This document shows, in pieces, positions 8,063 to 16,962 of a stretch of 44,981 nucleotides of DNA; positions within the stretch are counted from its first letter, which is position 1; every line of letters begins with the position of its first letter. The stretch is taken from contig QCQK01000011.1 in assembly GCA_003209565.1 (NCBI GenBank), forward strand, positions 1-44,981, written 5' to 3'. The position numbers were made by a program, and so were the translations under genes. Source of the stretch: Prochlorococcus sp. AG-449-J16. GTDB lineage: Bacteria > Cyanobacteriota > Cyanobacteriia > PCC-6307 > Cyanobiaceae. The notes beneath the pieces are model-generated. The model saw only the letters and a program-made list of their open reading frames with translations, was not told where the DNA came from and made no database searches.

Positions 8063-9517
8063 GTGAAAATTGCAATAGTTGGTTCTGGATTAGCTGGTCT
8101 TACAGCAGCAGTCAATTTAGTTGATGAAGGCCACGAAGTAGAAATTTATGAGAGCAGGTCATTTTGGGGAGGTAAAGTTGGGAGTTGGGAAGACAAAGAT
8201 GGCAACCACATAGAAATGGGTTTACATGTATTTTTTTACAATTATGCAAATCTTTTCAAATTAATGAAAAAAGTGGGAGCTCTAGACAATTTACTCCCGA
8301 AAAATCATACTCATCTATTTATCAATAATGGTGGTAATTTAAAATCTTTAGACTTCAGATTTCCTTTAGGTGCTCCATTTAATGGACTTAAAGCTTTCTT
8401 TACCACGGAACAACTTACTTGGGTAGATAAGTTAAGAAATGCCTTAGCTTTAGGGACAAGCCCTATAGTTAGAGGATTGATAGACTATGAAGGCGCAATG
8501 AAAATAATTAGAGATCTAGATAAAATTAGTTTTAAAGAATGGTTTTTAAATCATGGTGGAAGTGAAAGAAGCTTAGAAAGAATGTGGGATCCCATCGCAT
8601 ATGCTTTAGGGTTCATTAATTGCAAAGATATTTCAGCAAGATGCATGTTAACTATCTTCATGATGTTTGCTTCAAAAACAGAAGCCTCAAAACTGAATCT
8701 TTTAAAAGGTTCTCCACATAAGTGGTTAACTCAACCTATTGTCGACTACATCACAAATAAAGGAGCAAAAATACACCTTAACCATAAGGTAGAAGAAATC
8801 ATTTATGAGAAGGAATCTTCCTCTTATTCAGTTAACCAATTAAAAATATCTTCTCCAGAAGGAATTAAGGCAGTATTTGCAGATAAATTTCTAGCTGCCT
8901 GTGATGTTCCCGGAATAAAAAAAATAATTCCAAAAGAATGGTATCAATTTAAAGAGTTTGAAGGTTTAAAAAAACTTAGGGCTGTTGCTGTTGCCACAAT
9001 CCAATTAAGATATGACGGTTGGGTTACTGAATTACAAAAAGATAATACAGGAAACGAACCAATTGGATTAGATAATCTTCTTTATTCTGCTGATGCATCT
9101 TTCAGTTGTTTCGCTGATTTAGCACTAGCAAGTCCAGCAGATTATAGAAAAAAAGATATGGGATCACTTCTCCAATGTGTTTTAACTCCTGGCGATAGAT
9201 GGATGGGAAGATCTACAGAAAGAATAACAAAAGAAATAGATAAAGAGGTTCGTCGTCTATTTCCATCCTCAAAAAATCTTAAATTGCTTTGGAGTAATGT
9301 AGTACAAATTCCACAATCACTCTACAGAGAAGCTCCCGGTATGGAACCTTTCAGGCCTAATCAAAAAACATCTATATCTAATTTCTTTATGGCTGGTAGC
9401 TATACAAAACAAGATTACATAGACTCCATGGAGGGAGCTACAATGAGTGGTCATTTGGCTGCTGCTGCAATCTTAGAGAAGAAAGCAGAATTAGCAAAGA
9501 ATCTTGCGGTCAGTTAA
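8063..9517 (+). CDS. crtQ: Zeta-carotene desaturase
   Basis: 484 residues, plant-type length. It desaturates zeta-carotene through neurosporene towards lycopene on the membrane. N-terminal FAD motif G7-S-G-L-A-G12 followed by the acidic residue at the end of the second strand (VEIYESR), then FWGGKVGSW and MGLHVFF, typical of the phytoene/zeta-carotene desaturase group. The C-terminal FAD block [17 protein letters not shown] is clear. GTG start, because the FAD motif begins at residue 4 and there is no ATG upstream. The SRPBCC gene follows after 3 bases. Confidence 0.93.
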   Translation: MKIAIVGSGLAGLTAAVNLVDEGHEVEIYESRSFWGGKVGSWEDKDGNHIEMGLHVFFYNYANLFKLMKKVGALDNLLPKNHTHLFINNGGNLKSLDFRFPLGAPFNGLKAFFTTEQLTWVDKLRNALALGTSPIVRGLIDYEGAMKIIRDLDKISFKEWFLNHGGSERSLERMWDPIAYALGFINCKDISARCMLTIFMMFASKTEASKLNLLKGSPHKWLTQPIVDYITNKGAKIHLNHKVEEIIYEKESSSYSVNQLKISSPEGIKAVFADKFLAACDVPGIKKIIPKEWYQFKEFEGLKKLRAVAVATIQLRYDGWVTELQKDNTGNEPIGLDNLLYSADASFSCFADLALASPADYRKKDMGSLLQCVLTPGDRWMGRSTERITKEIDKEVRRLFPSSKNLKLLWSNVVQIPQSLYREAPGMEPFRPNQKTSISNFFMAGSYTKQDYIDSMEGATMSGHLAAAAILEKKAELAKNLAVS

Positions 9518-9520
9518 TTA

Positions 9521-9991
9521 ATGGGTACTTGGCTAAAACATGACGTAACAACAGTTGTTAATGCGCCTCTTGAAAATGTTTGGGATACATGGAGTGATTT
9601 AGACTCAATGTCAATTTGGATGAGCTGGATTGAATCTGTAAAAACAGTTGATGAAGAGACTAATACATTACCAGATTTAACAGAATGGACTTTGGCTGCA
9701 AACGGCTTTAGGTTTAAATGGAAAGCTCAAATTACAGAAAGGGTCGAAAAAAGCAAACTTAAATGGAAATCTATAGGAGGTTTACCAACTAAGGGATCAG
9801 TAGTTTTCGAAAGTAAAACTGATCAAATCACAACGGTAAATTTAGCAATAACTTATGAGCTACCTAAAATGATTGCACGGTTTATGGAAGAAAATATCTT
9901 AGGCAAAATGGTTACAAACGAATTACAGGCCAACATTGATAGGTTTAAAGATTTAGTTGAAAAGAACTATTCAAAAAATTTTTCTAACTAA
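9521..9991 (+). CDS. SRPBCC/START-like (cyclase/dehydrase) protein
   Basis: 156 residues, a single SRPBCC fold: the N-terminal VTTVVNAPLENVWDTWSDLDSMSIWMSW, and a long C-terminal helix (NELQANIDRFKDLVE). The family binds hydrophobic ligands. It starts 3 bases after crtQ, so it is very likely in the same mRNA; a role in carotenoid handling is an inference from position only. Its last 8 bases overlap hemD on the opposite strand. Confidence 0.85.
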   Translation: MGTWLKHDVTTVVNAPLENVWDTWSDLDSMSIWMSWIESVKTVDEETNTLPDLTEWTLAANGFRFKWKAQITERVEKSKLKWKSIGGLPTKGSVVFESKTDQITTVNLAITYELPKMIARFMEENILGKMVTNELQANIDRFKDLVEKNYSKNFSN

Positions 9992-10784
9992 AAATACTAA
10001 TTGTCAGATCTAGCAGTCCTTCAAAGGTATATTTTTGTGCCTGACTATCAACTCTTCCAAAAATCTTGTTACATATTTTTGTTGTCTGAGGTCCAATAGA
10101 TAACAACTTAATCTGATCAAAATATTCTAACCATTGTTTACCAAGTTTTTTTTCTAATAAAAAAGCAGCATTTACCACGGTTTTACCGCTTGAGAAAATA
10201 ATTGCATCTGCTTTTCTATTAGAAATAATATCAATTGTTTCTTCCGGAATTGCATCGGGACATCTAGTTTCATATGCAGCAACCTCAAATACACGGGCAC
10301 CAGCCTTTCTAAATTGATCTGCAATTAGATCCCTACCACCTGTTTGAACCCTTGGCACAAAGACTCGAAGTCCATAACCAGATACTGGGAAATTATCAAT
10401 TAAACTTTCAGCAATGAATTCTGGAGGTATGAAATCAGCCTTAATTCCAAAATCATCAAGAGTTTTTGAGGTTTTTTCTCCGACTACGGCAATTTTTGTT
10501 TTTTTAGAACATTCTTTTAATGAACTATTAAAGTATCTAAGTCTTTTATCCACAAATTTGATCCCATTACTACTAGAAAAAATAATCCAATGAAAATCAT
10601 TAATTTGATTTAATGCTTCGTCAAGAGGACTCAAATCATCAGGATCATCAATACTTATTGCTGGCAAATCAAATACATTAGCGCCCTTGCTTGTGAATAT
10701 CTTTTTTATGTCCAATATCCCTTCTTTTGATCGAGTAATAATTATATTTCTTTGATCAAGGGGTAGATCAACTATTGGCATCAT
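9984..10784 (-). CDS. hemD: Uroporphyrinogen-III synthase
   Basis: 266 residues from the ATG at 10784. It cyclises hydroxymethylbilane to uroporphyrinogen III for chlorophyll, heme and other tetrapyrroles. The family is poorly conserved; visible are the opening NIIITRSKEG, IIFSSSNGIKFV, a mid-protein VFVPRVQTGGRDLIADQF and AIIFSSGKTVVNA, and a near-terminal LLSIGPQTTKI. The longest frame begins at a TTG (10793), which overlaps rbfA by 26 bases; the ATG-ATG pair at 10784/10781 is more likely and still overlaps it. It is the third gene of a DUF751-rbfA-hemD run. Confidence 0.87.
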   Translation of the reverse strand: MMPIVDLPLDQRNIIITRSKEGILDIKKIFTSKGANVFDLPAISIDDPDDLSPLDEALNQINDFHWIIFSSSNGIKFVDKRLRYFNSSLKECSKKTKIAVVGEKTSKTLDDFGIKADFIPPEFIAESLIDNFPVSGYGLRVFVPRVQTGGRDLIADQFRKAGARVFEVAAYETRCPDAIPEETIDIISNRKADAIIFSSGKTVVNAAFLLEKKLGKQWLEYFDQIKLLSIGPQTTKICNKIFGRVDSQAQKYTFEGLLDLTISIFS

Positions 10785-11160
10785 TTTCCTCAAAATTATT
10801 ATTTTGATTTTTATTTTTTAATTCATCGAGCAGTTTCAAGACTGATAATCCTTTATCAAGAACAACATCATCTTTAAAAATTATCTCTGGAACTCTTCTC
10901 ATCTCAATTCTTTTTCCTAAACTATGCCTTATAGAGCTTTTAACAGTATTCAAATTTGCTACAATATCTTTCCTCACTTTCTCTTGAGCAGTTGAAGTTA
11001 TGTAAATTTTACAGTGTTGCAAATCACCTGATAAATCTATCTTAGAAATATTGACGAAATGATCTCTAATAAGATCATTTTCCAAATCATTCTGCAAAAT
11101 AAGGGTTATTTCTCTCTTCAAAAGAGAAGAGACTTTTGCAAGACGGTAATTATTTGGCAT
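10768..11160 (-). CDS. rbfA: Ribosome-binding factor A
   Basis: 130 residues. RbfA binds the 30S subunit and helps 16S rRNA processing and cold adaptation. Family features: the N-terminal RLAKVSSLLKREITLILQ, KIYITS in the middle, and RHSLGKRIEMRRVPEIIFKDD. Its ATG overlaps the stop of the DUF751 gene (TAATG), and its 3' end overlaps the hemD frame. The C-terminus is Asn-rich (KNQNNNFEEND). Confidence 0.92.
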   Translation of the reverse strand: MPNNYRLAKVSSLLKREITLILQNDLENDLIRDHFVNISKIDLSGDLQHCKIYITSTAQEKVRKDIVANLNTVKSSIRHSLGKRIEMRRVPEIIFKDDVVLDKGLSVLKLLDELKNKNQNNNFEENDANS

Positions 11161-11369
11161 TATGGTTGTAAATTAATTGGATTTGTCATCGCTTGCAAGA
11201 CAAAATAAACAGTTATGAAAGCACTCAAGACAGAAGATATCAAACCTACTATTGTGAGAGGATTGGATCTATTCTTGAATAAAGGTTCAAGCAAAGCAAC
11301 AAGTCCCCCAACAATGATAGATATTAAATACTTTGGATATCTTGCAACATTAGAGAAAAATTCGCCCAT
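11160..11369 (-). CDS. DUF751 (Ycf33-like) membrane protein
   Basis: 69 residues from ATG 11369; an upstream GTG at 11378 would add three residues. MGEFFSNVARYPKYLISIIVG and a second membrane segment (VGLISSVLSAFITVYFVLQAM) match the DUF751/Ycf33 family found in cyanobacteria and plastids. Function unknown, presumed thylakoid. First gene of the run leading to rbfA and hemD; stop and rbfA start overlap by one base. Confidence 0.85.
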   Translation of the reverse strand: MGEFFSNVARYPKYLISIIVGGLVALLEPLFKNRSNPLTIVGLISSVLSAFITVYFVLQAMTNPINLQP

Positions 11370-11423
11370 CAGCTCCACAAATTGATTACTTTTTTAGCTA
11401 AGTTTTAACAAACATTAAACAGC

Positions 11424-12149
11424 ATGATTACATTATATCAATTTAGGCATAGTGCTTTTTGTTTAAAAACAAGAATGGCTCTTCATGCAAAAAAACTACA
11501 ATATCGAGTTGAAGAAGTAACACCTGGAATAGGCCAATTTGAAATCTTTAAATTATCAGGTCAAAAACAAGTACCTGTAATAGTTGATAGTAATGATCAA
11601 GTTATTAATGACTCTTCAACTATTTGCGAATACATTGATAAAAAAAATGATAACAATCCACTCTTTCCTGAGGACCCAATATTATTTGCACAATGCAAAC
11701 TAATTGAAGACTGGGCAGATACTACAATGGCTACAACTTGTAGAAAAACATTAATAAAATCTGCAATAGAAAATCCACAGCTAAGAACTGCACTACTTCC
11801 AGATGAAATACCTTCTTCACTTAAAAGTATTGTTGATAAATTACCTTTTGAAAATCTTAGTAAAATTTCTAATGTAGTTTTGTCTTCTAAAGATAATTTA
11901 GAACTCCAAAAATTATTGGAAGCTTTATCAAAAGCCTTAATCAACAAAAAATATTTAGTTGGAGATAGTTTATCAATTGCAGATATTTCAATTGCTGCTC
12001 AACTATCACTTCTTAAATTCCCAAGGTCTGCAGGACCAATTCTTTCAGGAGAAGGGAGCCAAGAATACATAAATAACCCTTATTTAGAAAACCTTTTTAT
12101 ATGGAGGAACAACTTAGAAGAATATCTTTTTAGTGCTAACTCTCAATAA
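11424..12149 (+). CDS. Glutathione S-transferase family protein
   Basis: 241 residues. An N-terminal thioredoxin fold (about 1-75) holds LYQFRHSAFCLKTRMAL, whose S10-x-x-C13 sits where GST active-site residues lie, then KQVPVIVD with the cis-Pro and NDSSTICEYID, the glutathione-binding turn. The C-terminal half is helical with LVGDSLSIADISIAAQLS, the typical GST N-capping box. Substrate unknown. It is divergent from the DUF751 operon and ends by overlapping (14 bases) the convergent gene. Confidence 0.9.
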   Translation: MITLYQFRHSAFCLKTRMALHAKKLQYRVEEVTPGIGQFEIFKLSGQKQVPVIVDSNDQVINDSSTICEYIDKKNDNNPLFPEDPILFAQCKLIEDWADTTMATTCRKTLIKSAIENPQLRTALLPDEIPSSLKSIVDKLPFENLSKISNVVLSSKDNLELQKLLEALSKALINKKYLVGDSLSIADISIAAQLSLLKFPRSAGPILSGEGSQEYINNPYLENLFIWRNNLEEYLFSANSQ

Positions 12150-12843
12150 ATTCAAACTTCAATTTATATTTATTTGTTTTTATAGCATGAATGGAAGGAT
12201 CACCAACTTTTGAACCATAAGAAGCAACATATTGCACTCCACAAATTGATGGTTTGATTGAATTATCAACTTCCAATATTTCTTCGGAACATTTTTGAAA
12301 TTTACTAATGGTCTCTACCTGATTAATCCTTGAAGCACCTGGCTTATGCGCTGTTTGTATAACTAGCTCATCTGCGAAAAAAATATCATCATCTTGGATC
12401 TGATTTCTCCCTGTAATTCTTGAATCGATGTAAAAATCATCTTTTAAATAAGTAATTTGATTATTAATAGATTGAGGATCATTTACAACTTTGATTAAGG
12501 TGTCACCAAATATTGCTTTTCCAATCGATTCAGAATTTCTTGCACGATTACCAACAATTAAATCTGAATCATTCTTAAAGAAATTGACTTTATAAATAAC
12601 TGGCTCTTCTGAATGATTAACTATATCTTGAGAAGTAACAAGCCAATTCCCCTCGAACCATTTAGGATAAATTAAATCTTTAGAAATATCAGATAATTTA
12701 AAATTTGGCAAATATAATTCCGGCCATTGATTTTCACGATTTTCCAAAAACTCTCGTACGTTAGAATCTACTAAAGCAAAAGAACTTTCTAAAAAAATTC
12801 CTTGAAAAACCAAGCAAAGAATTAATCCAAGAAGAATCTTCAT
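12136..12843 (-). CDS. Secreted protein, possible DUF6816 family
   Basis: 235 residues with a clear N-terminal signal peptide (MKILLGLILCLVFQGIF, cleavage probably after SSFA). The mature part opens with PNFKLSDISKDLIYPKWFEGNWLVTS, a pattern I associate with a cyanobacterial/plastid lumenal family (DUF6816), then beta-rich sequence. It is likely exported to the periplasm or thylakoid lumen. Function unknown. Its ATG is separated by one base from the ATG of the divergent 85-residue gene. Only C-terminal cysteines (KCSEEI, ICGV) stand out. Confidence 0.75.
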   Translation of the reverse strand: MKILLGLILCLVFQGIFLESSFALVDSNVREFLENRENQWPELYLPNFKLSDISKDLIYPKWFEGNWLVTSQDIVNHSEEPVIYKVNFFKNDSDLIVGNRARNSESIGKAIFGDTLIKVVNDPQSINNQITYLKDDFYIDSRITGRNQIQDDDIFFADELVIQTAHKPGASRINQVETISKFQKCSEEILEVDNSIKPSICGVQYVASYGSKVGDPSIHAIKTNKYKLKFEFIES

Positions 12844-12844
12844 T

Positions 12845-13102
12845 ATGTCAAATCCACTAATAAGAGCATCAGATCATTATGTATTATTAGAGCCAGATTC
12901 AAAAGAAAAAATTGTATCAAAGCAAGAAGCAATTTTATGGTTGAAGAATTGGCTTAGTAAAACAGAAACACAAACAATATATCAAAATATAGAGGTTCCT
13001 GATCAGGAATTTTTTGAAGAATTATTGGAAAGCACTTATGAATTAGAAATAAAATTAGGATACGTTATCAAATGGTTTGCAGTAAGAATTGAACCAGATT
13101 AA
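12845..13102 (+). CDS. Small acidic protein, unknown
   Basis: 85 residues, acidic, no membrane segment. Helical: SKQEAILWLKNWLSKTE and EFFEELLESTYELEIKLGYVIKWFAVRIE. I do not recognise it, but its composition is like its neighbours and it fills the whole gap between two real genes. Its ATG starts one base after the divergent gene's start codon, and it overlaps aroK by 4 bases at the 3' end. Confidence 0.68.
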   Translation: MSNPLIRASDHYVLLEPDSKEKIVSKQEAILWLKNWLSKTETQTIYQNIEVPDQEFFEELLESTYELEIKLGYVIKWFAVRIEPD

Positions 13103-13656
13103 CTAATTATTTCTTTATGAATTGCATTAATTATTTTTATGGCGACTTCTTCAATATTTTCCTTTTTTACTTTAATTCTTAAATCTGCTTGAGAATACAA
13201 ATTTTCTCTAGATTGAAAAATGCTCATATATAAATCATTTAGATTCTTTCCCTGAAGAAGTGGCCTATTTTCAATTTCATTTATCAATCTTTCAATTGCT
13301 ATATCTTTGTCGAGATCTATCCAAGCAATTATTCCCTGTCTTAAGATTCCCCAGTTTTCTGATTTGGTAACTATTCCTCCCCCAGTTGAGATTACTAATG
13401 AAGGAATTTTAATAGCTTCTTTAAGACAGTTTGCTTCTAATTCACGGAAATTCTCTTCTCCTTCATCATTAAAAATTTGATTGATAGATTTTTTTGCCAA
13501 CTTCTCTATTAATGAATCTAAATCAATGTATTTATAATTCAATAATTCAGCCAACTTCAAACCAGTTTGTGACTTACCAGAGCCCATCATTCCTATTAAA
13601 AATATGCTTCTGCCCTTTAAAGTATGAACTATTTTTTTGATAATGGATTGTTCCAT
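13099..13656 (-). CDS. aroK: Shikimate kinase
   Basis: 185 residues. It phosphorylates shikimate in aromatic amino acid synthesis. P-loop G22-MMGSGKS29, substrate-binding acidic pair in YIDLD (D45, D47), the RELE arginine, STGGGIV loop and the lid arginine in ENRPLLQG are all present. ATG at 13656; divergent from the pterin synthase gene, with 50 bases between them. Confidence 0.94.
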   Translation of the reverse strand: MEQSIIKKIVHTLKGRSIFLIGMMGSGKSQTGLKLAELLNYKYIDLDSLIEKLAKKSINQIFNDEGEENFRELEANCLKEAIKIPSLVISTGGGIVTKSENWGILRQGIIAWIDLDKDIAIERLINEIENRPLLQGKNLNDLYMSIFQSRENLYSQADLRIKVKKENIEEVAIKIINAIHKEIIS

Positions 13657-13706
13657 AAAGACAAAAGCGTATTTAAAACCTTAAGATAGTATTATCGCAG
13701 ATAGTT

Positions 13707-14633
13707 ATGACCTCTACACAATCCAAACCATTACATGGAAAAGGACGTGAATGCGTCATAACTCGACGTGCCTGCTTTAGTTCTAGTCACCGTTATTGGC
13801 TCCCTGAAAAAAGCCCAGAAGAAAATTTATCTCTTTTTGGAAAGTGCAGTATTGCACCAGGTCATGGTCATAATTATGAACTTATTGTTTCAATGGGTGG
13901 TGAACTAGACTCTGATGGAATGGTGCTTAATCTCTCTGATGTAAAACACTCTATTAAAGATAAGGTTACTGGACAATTAGATTTTCGTTTTTTAAATGAT
14001 GTCTGGCCTGAATTTAATGTTAATAATCAAGAGGGTATACTTCCCACAACTGAAGCATTAGTAAAGGTCATTTGGAGTCGTCTCAAGGATGATTTACCTC
14101 TTACAAGCCTAAGACTTTATGAAAACCCAAATTTATGGGCAGATTATTTTGGAAAAAACATGGAAGCATTTTTAACAGTACAAACTCATTTTGCAGCCGC
14201 TCATAGACTTGCAAAAGAAGAGATATCCTTTGATGAAAATAAAAAAATCTATGGGAAATGTGCCAGAGTTAATGGACATGGTCATAACTATCTTGTCGAA
14301 ATAACTGTTAAAGGAGACATTGATAAAAGAACAGGAATGGTTTGCGACTTATCTGCCCTCCAAGAGATAATTAATGATTTGGTTGTTGAACAATTAGATC
14401 ATACTTTTTTAAATAAAGACATCGAATTTTTCCATAATTGTGTTCCAACTGCTGAAAATATAGCTTTATATATTTCTGATATTCTTAAAAAACCAATACA
14501 TAACCTTGGTACAACATTACACAAAATAAGACTCCAAGAGAGTCCTAACAATGCTGCAGAAATTTATGTTGATCAAAAGTTAACCAATTCATTGAAGTTA
14601 AAATTTGAAAATAGTTTAGTCACACAAACTTGA
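13707..14633 (+). CDS. Tandem-domain 6-pyruvoyl-tetrahydropterin synthase/QueD-like protein
   Basis: 308 residues, about twice the usual length, because two T-fold PTPS/QueD domains are joined. Domain 1 (about 16-148) has zinc ligands H28, H53, H55, Cys C47 (FGKCSIAPGHGHNY) and terminal Glu E138. Domain 2 (about 152-292) has H165, C184, H190, H192 and E277. The catalytic Asp-His pair is intact in domain 2 (LDHTFLN, D230-H231) but is LDFRFLN in domain 1, with F93 in place of His. Domain 2 is therefore the likely active one. Product could be 6-pyruvoyl- or 6-carboxy-tetrahydropterin; sequence alone does not decide. The stop overlaps the next start (TTGA). Confidence 0.9.
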   Translation: MTSTQSKPLHGKGRECVITRRACFSSSHRYWLPEKSPEENLSLFGKCSIAPGHGHNYELIVSMGGELDSDGMVLNLSDVKHSIKDKVTGQLDFRFLNDVWPEFNVNNQEGILPTTEALVKVIWSRLKDDLPLTSLRLYENPNLWADYFGKNMEAFLTVQTHFAAAHRLAKEEISFDENKKIYGKCARVNGHGHNYLVEITVKGDIDKRTGMVCDLSALQEIINDLVVEQLDHTFLNKDIEFFHNCVPTAENIALYISDILKKPIHNLGTTLHKIRLQESPNNAAEIYVDQKLTNSLKLKFENSLVTQT

Positions 14634-15280
14634 GTATCCCAAGAGTAATAATTGTTATAGCCTCTAGTCTTGATGGGAGAATTGCATTTCCTGGAGGTGG
14701 AGAATCGCATCTTGGAAGTGAGGAAGATAAAAAAATGTTAAATCAAAACTTATCAATGGTTGACGCCACCATTTTTGGTTTAGGTACTTTAATGGCTCAT
14801 CAATCAACTTACTTAATTAAAAATCTCAATGACAATAACGAAGTAAATATATCAAAAAGCCAACCAATTTCTATAGTTGCTTCAAATAGCAAAAACTTTA
14901 ACAGTAATTGGAAATACTTTCGTCAACCAATTAGAAGATGGCTAATAAGCTCAAGTGAAGTTGATAATTCGTCGAATAATGAATTTGAGAAACAACTCTT
15001 TTTCGAAGATACATGGGGGGAAACTTTAATTTCACTAAAAAAACAAGGGATAAATAATCTAGCTCTTTTAGGAGGTGCAAAACTTATAAATTCATTTATA
15101 AAAGAGGATCTAATAACAGATATAAAAATTACAATAATTCCACGAATTATTGGAGGTAGGTATACATGGATCCCTCCAGAACAAACAAATGAGATTTTTA
15201 ATCTCAAAAGATTATGGGAAATAAAATCAATTAAAAATTTAATGAATAATGAAATCCATATTCATTACGAAAAAATTTGA
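14630..15280 (+). CDS. RibD C-terminal-domain reductase (DHFR-like fold)
   Basis: 216 residues, only the RibD_C half without a deaminase. Opening VIIVIASSLDGRIAFPGGGESHLGS, then VDATIFGLGTLMA and LALLGGAKLINSFIKEDLITD, the NADPH-binding pattern of the family. In RibD the domain reduces the ribityl-pyrimidine; stand-alone members can act on other pyrimidines or pterins. The start is a TTG that overlaps the stop of the pterin synthase gene by four bases, so translation is probably coupled. That pairing favours a pterin or pyrimidine reduction, but this is inference. Confidence 0.82.
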   Translation: MSIPRVIIVIASSLDGRIAFPGGGESHLGSEEDKKMLNQNLSMVDATIFGLGTLMAHQSTYLIKNLNDNNEVNISKSQPISIVASNSKNFNSNWKYFRQPIRRWLISSSEVDNSSNNEFEKQLFFEDTWGETLISLKKQGINNLALLGGAKLINSFIKEDLITDIKITIIPRIIGGRYTWIPPEQTNEIFNLKRLWEIKSIKNLMNNEIHIHYEKI

Positions 15281-15297
15281 AATAGATTCAATAATAA

Positions 15298-16452
15298 ATG
15301 AACCAAAAAATACATAAAGTTGAAGTCAAATTGTCAATTAAGGAAATCTCCAAGGAGATATGGAATGAATTGGCAAATGAAATCAATAATCCATTTTATG
15401 AATGGACTTGGCTTAAAAATCTTGAAATATCAAAAAGTGTTTCAAGAGAAACTGGTTGGCAGCCTCTATATTTTGTTGCTTATAAAAATGAAGAAATATT
15501 AGGAATTGCTCCACTTTTTTTAAAAAGTCATAGCTATGGAGAATTCATTTTTGATCAATCATTTGCAAGATTGGCTCAAGAGCTGAATTTAAATTATTAC
15601 CCTAAATTAATTGGAATGAGTCCTTATAGTCCTGTAAATGGATATCAATTTCTTTACAAAAAAAATACAGATAAGAAAGAAATTACAAATTTACTTATAA
15701 AAAATATAGAAAGCTTCGCGATTACAAACAAAATTTTAAGTTGTAATTTTTTATATATTGATGAAAGCTGGGGAAACCATCTTAAATCTTTGGGATACTA
15801 TGAATGGATAAATTCCAGCAGTGAATGGAGGAGTAATGGAGAAAAAACGTTTGATGATTTTCTTTCTAGATTCAACTCTAATCAGAGAAAAAATATCAAA
15901 AAAGAGAGGAAATCAATTACTAAACAAGACATTAAAATAAAAATTTTTAATAAAGATGATATTAATCAAGAAATCCTCAAAAAAATGCATAATTTTTATG
16001 AACAGCATTGCTCAAGGTGGGGAGTTTGGGGAAGTAAATATCTAACATCTACATTTTTCGAAAAAATTGTTGATAATAAAAAAAATCTTTTACTTTTTAG
16101 CGCATCAAAAAATTATTCGAATGATATTTTTGCTATGTCGATGTGCGTTAAAAATAAAAACAACTTATGGGGTAGATATTGGGGTAGTCAAAAAGAAATA
16201 TCTAATTTACATTTTGAATTGTGTTACTACCAGCCAATTGAATGGGCGATAAAAAATAGTATCCATTTTTTTGATCCCGGAGCAGGTGGTAAACATAAAA
16301 GGCGGAGGGGGTTTTTTGCAAAAAGCACCATTAGCTTGCATAAGTGGTTTGACAAAAATATGGAAAATATAATTTATTCTTGGCTAAATGAAGTTAATAA
16401 ACAAACCGAGACAGAAATTGAATTTGAGAATAATTCTATTCCCTTTAAATAA
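15298..16452 (+). CDS. COG3146/FemAB-like (GNAT-fold) protein
   Basis: 384 residues. The run INNPFYEWTWLKNLEIS... ETGWQPLYFVAYKNEEILGIAPLFLKSHSYGE...FARLAQEL resembles COG3146 (DUF482, peptidoglycan-related N-acyltransferase-like) proteins. SNQRKNIKKERKSI and the later HFELCYYQPIEWAIKN and DPGAGGKHKRRRGF are also typical. The substrate is unknown. No signal peptide or membrane helix. It starts 17 bases after the RibD-C gene and is likely co-transcribed with it. Confidence 0.82.
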   Translation: MNQKIHKVEVKLSIKEISKEIWNELANEINNPFYEWTWLKNLEISKSVSRETGWQPLYFVAYKNEEILGIAPLFLKSHSYGEFIFDQSFARLAQELNLNYYPKLIGMSPYSPVNGYQFLYKKNTDKKEITNLLIKNIESFAITNKILSCNFLYIDESWGNHLKSLGYYEWINSSSEWRSNGEKTFDDFLSRFNSNQRKNIKKERKSITKQDIKIKIFNKDDINQEILKKMHNFYEQHCSRWGVWGSKYLTSTFFEKIVDNKKNLLLFSASKNYSNDIFAMSMCVKNKNNLWGRYWGSQKEISNLHFELCYYQPIEWAIKNSIHFFDPGAGGKHKRRRGFFAKSTISLHKWFDKNMENIIYSWLNEVNKQTETEIEFENNSIPFK

Positions 16453-16511
16453 AAAATTATTTGGCTTTACGAAAGATTATATTAGTAATATGGTTTTATT
16501 AACTTCTAAGG

Positions 16512-16898
16512 ATGAATTCTAGTAAAAGTTTAGATGAAAAAATAAGAATTGATAATAATCTATCCAACCGATATATAGACTTAGATCCAAATGGTTATTT
16601 TATTATAAAAGTGGATTTAGAAGAAAATAAAATAATTTTAGAGCACTTTCTTAATAATATTAATGATGAAGGATATGCTCTTGACCCAGAAACAAATGAA
16701 CCAATTAAATGCGACTCCAAAACCAAAAAAGTTTGTAATGAAGTTTTTGAAGGTATAAGTGCGAAGCAAATTGGAATAATGATTACTGAAGAAAGAAATG
16801 ACTTAATAACCAAATTAGATCATGCTCTATATTTAGGCCGGGAACTACAAAAAGCAGAGGAATGTTTATACAAAAAATTACCGTATATCCAAGATTAA
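16512..16898 (+). CDS. DUF4346-like cyanobacterial protein
   Basis: 128 residues, soluble. RYIDLDPNGYFIIKVDLEEN and ALDPETNEPI fit the DUF4346 pattern as I know it, and AYLGRELQKAE-like sequence (HALYLGRELQKAEECL) closes it. Function unknown. A TAAGGA sequence lies just upstream of the ATG and can serve as ribosome binding site. It is 59 bases downstream of the COG3146 gene. Two central cysteines (KCDSKTKKVCN) have no known role. Confidence 0.78.
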   Translation: MNSSKSLDEKIRIDNNLSNRYIDLDPNGYFIIKVDLEENKIILEHFLNNINDEGYALDPETNEPIKCDSKTKKVCNEVFEGISAKQIGIMITEERNDLITKLDHALYLGRELQKAEECLYKKLPYIQD

Positions 16899-16962
16899 GA
16901 AATTAAACGAAAAAATCTAATCTTTTCATCTGATGTTAAATTAGAAAAAAATAAAAAAATTA

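Noticed and set aside
11597..11947. 116-codon minus-strand frame inside the GST gene
   Set aside because: Shadow of the GST reading frame; no family match.
14923..15207. 94-codon minus-strand frame inside the RibD-C gene
   Set aside because: Shadow of the coding strand, no recognisable motif.
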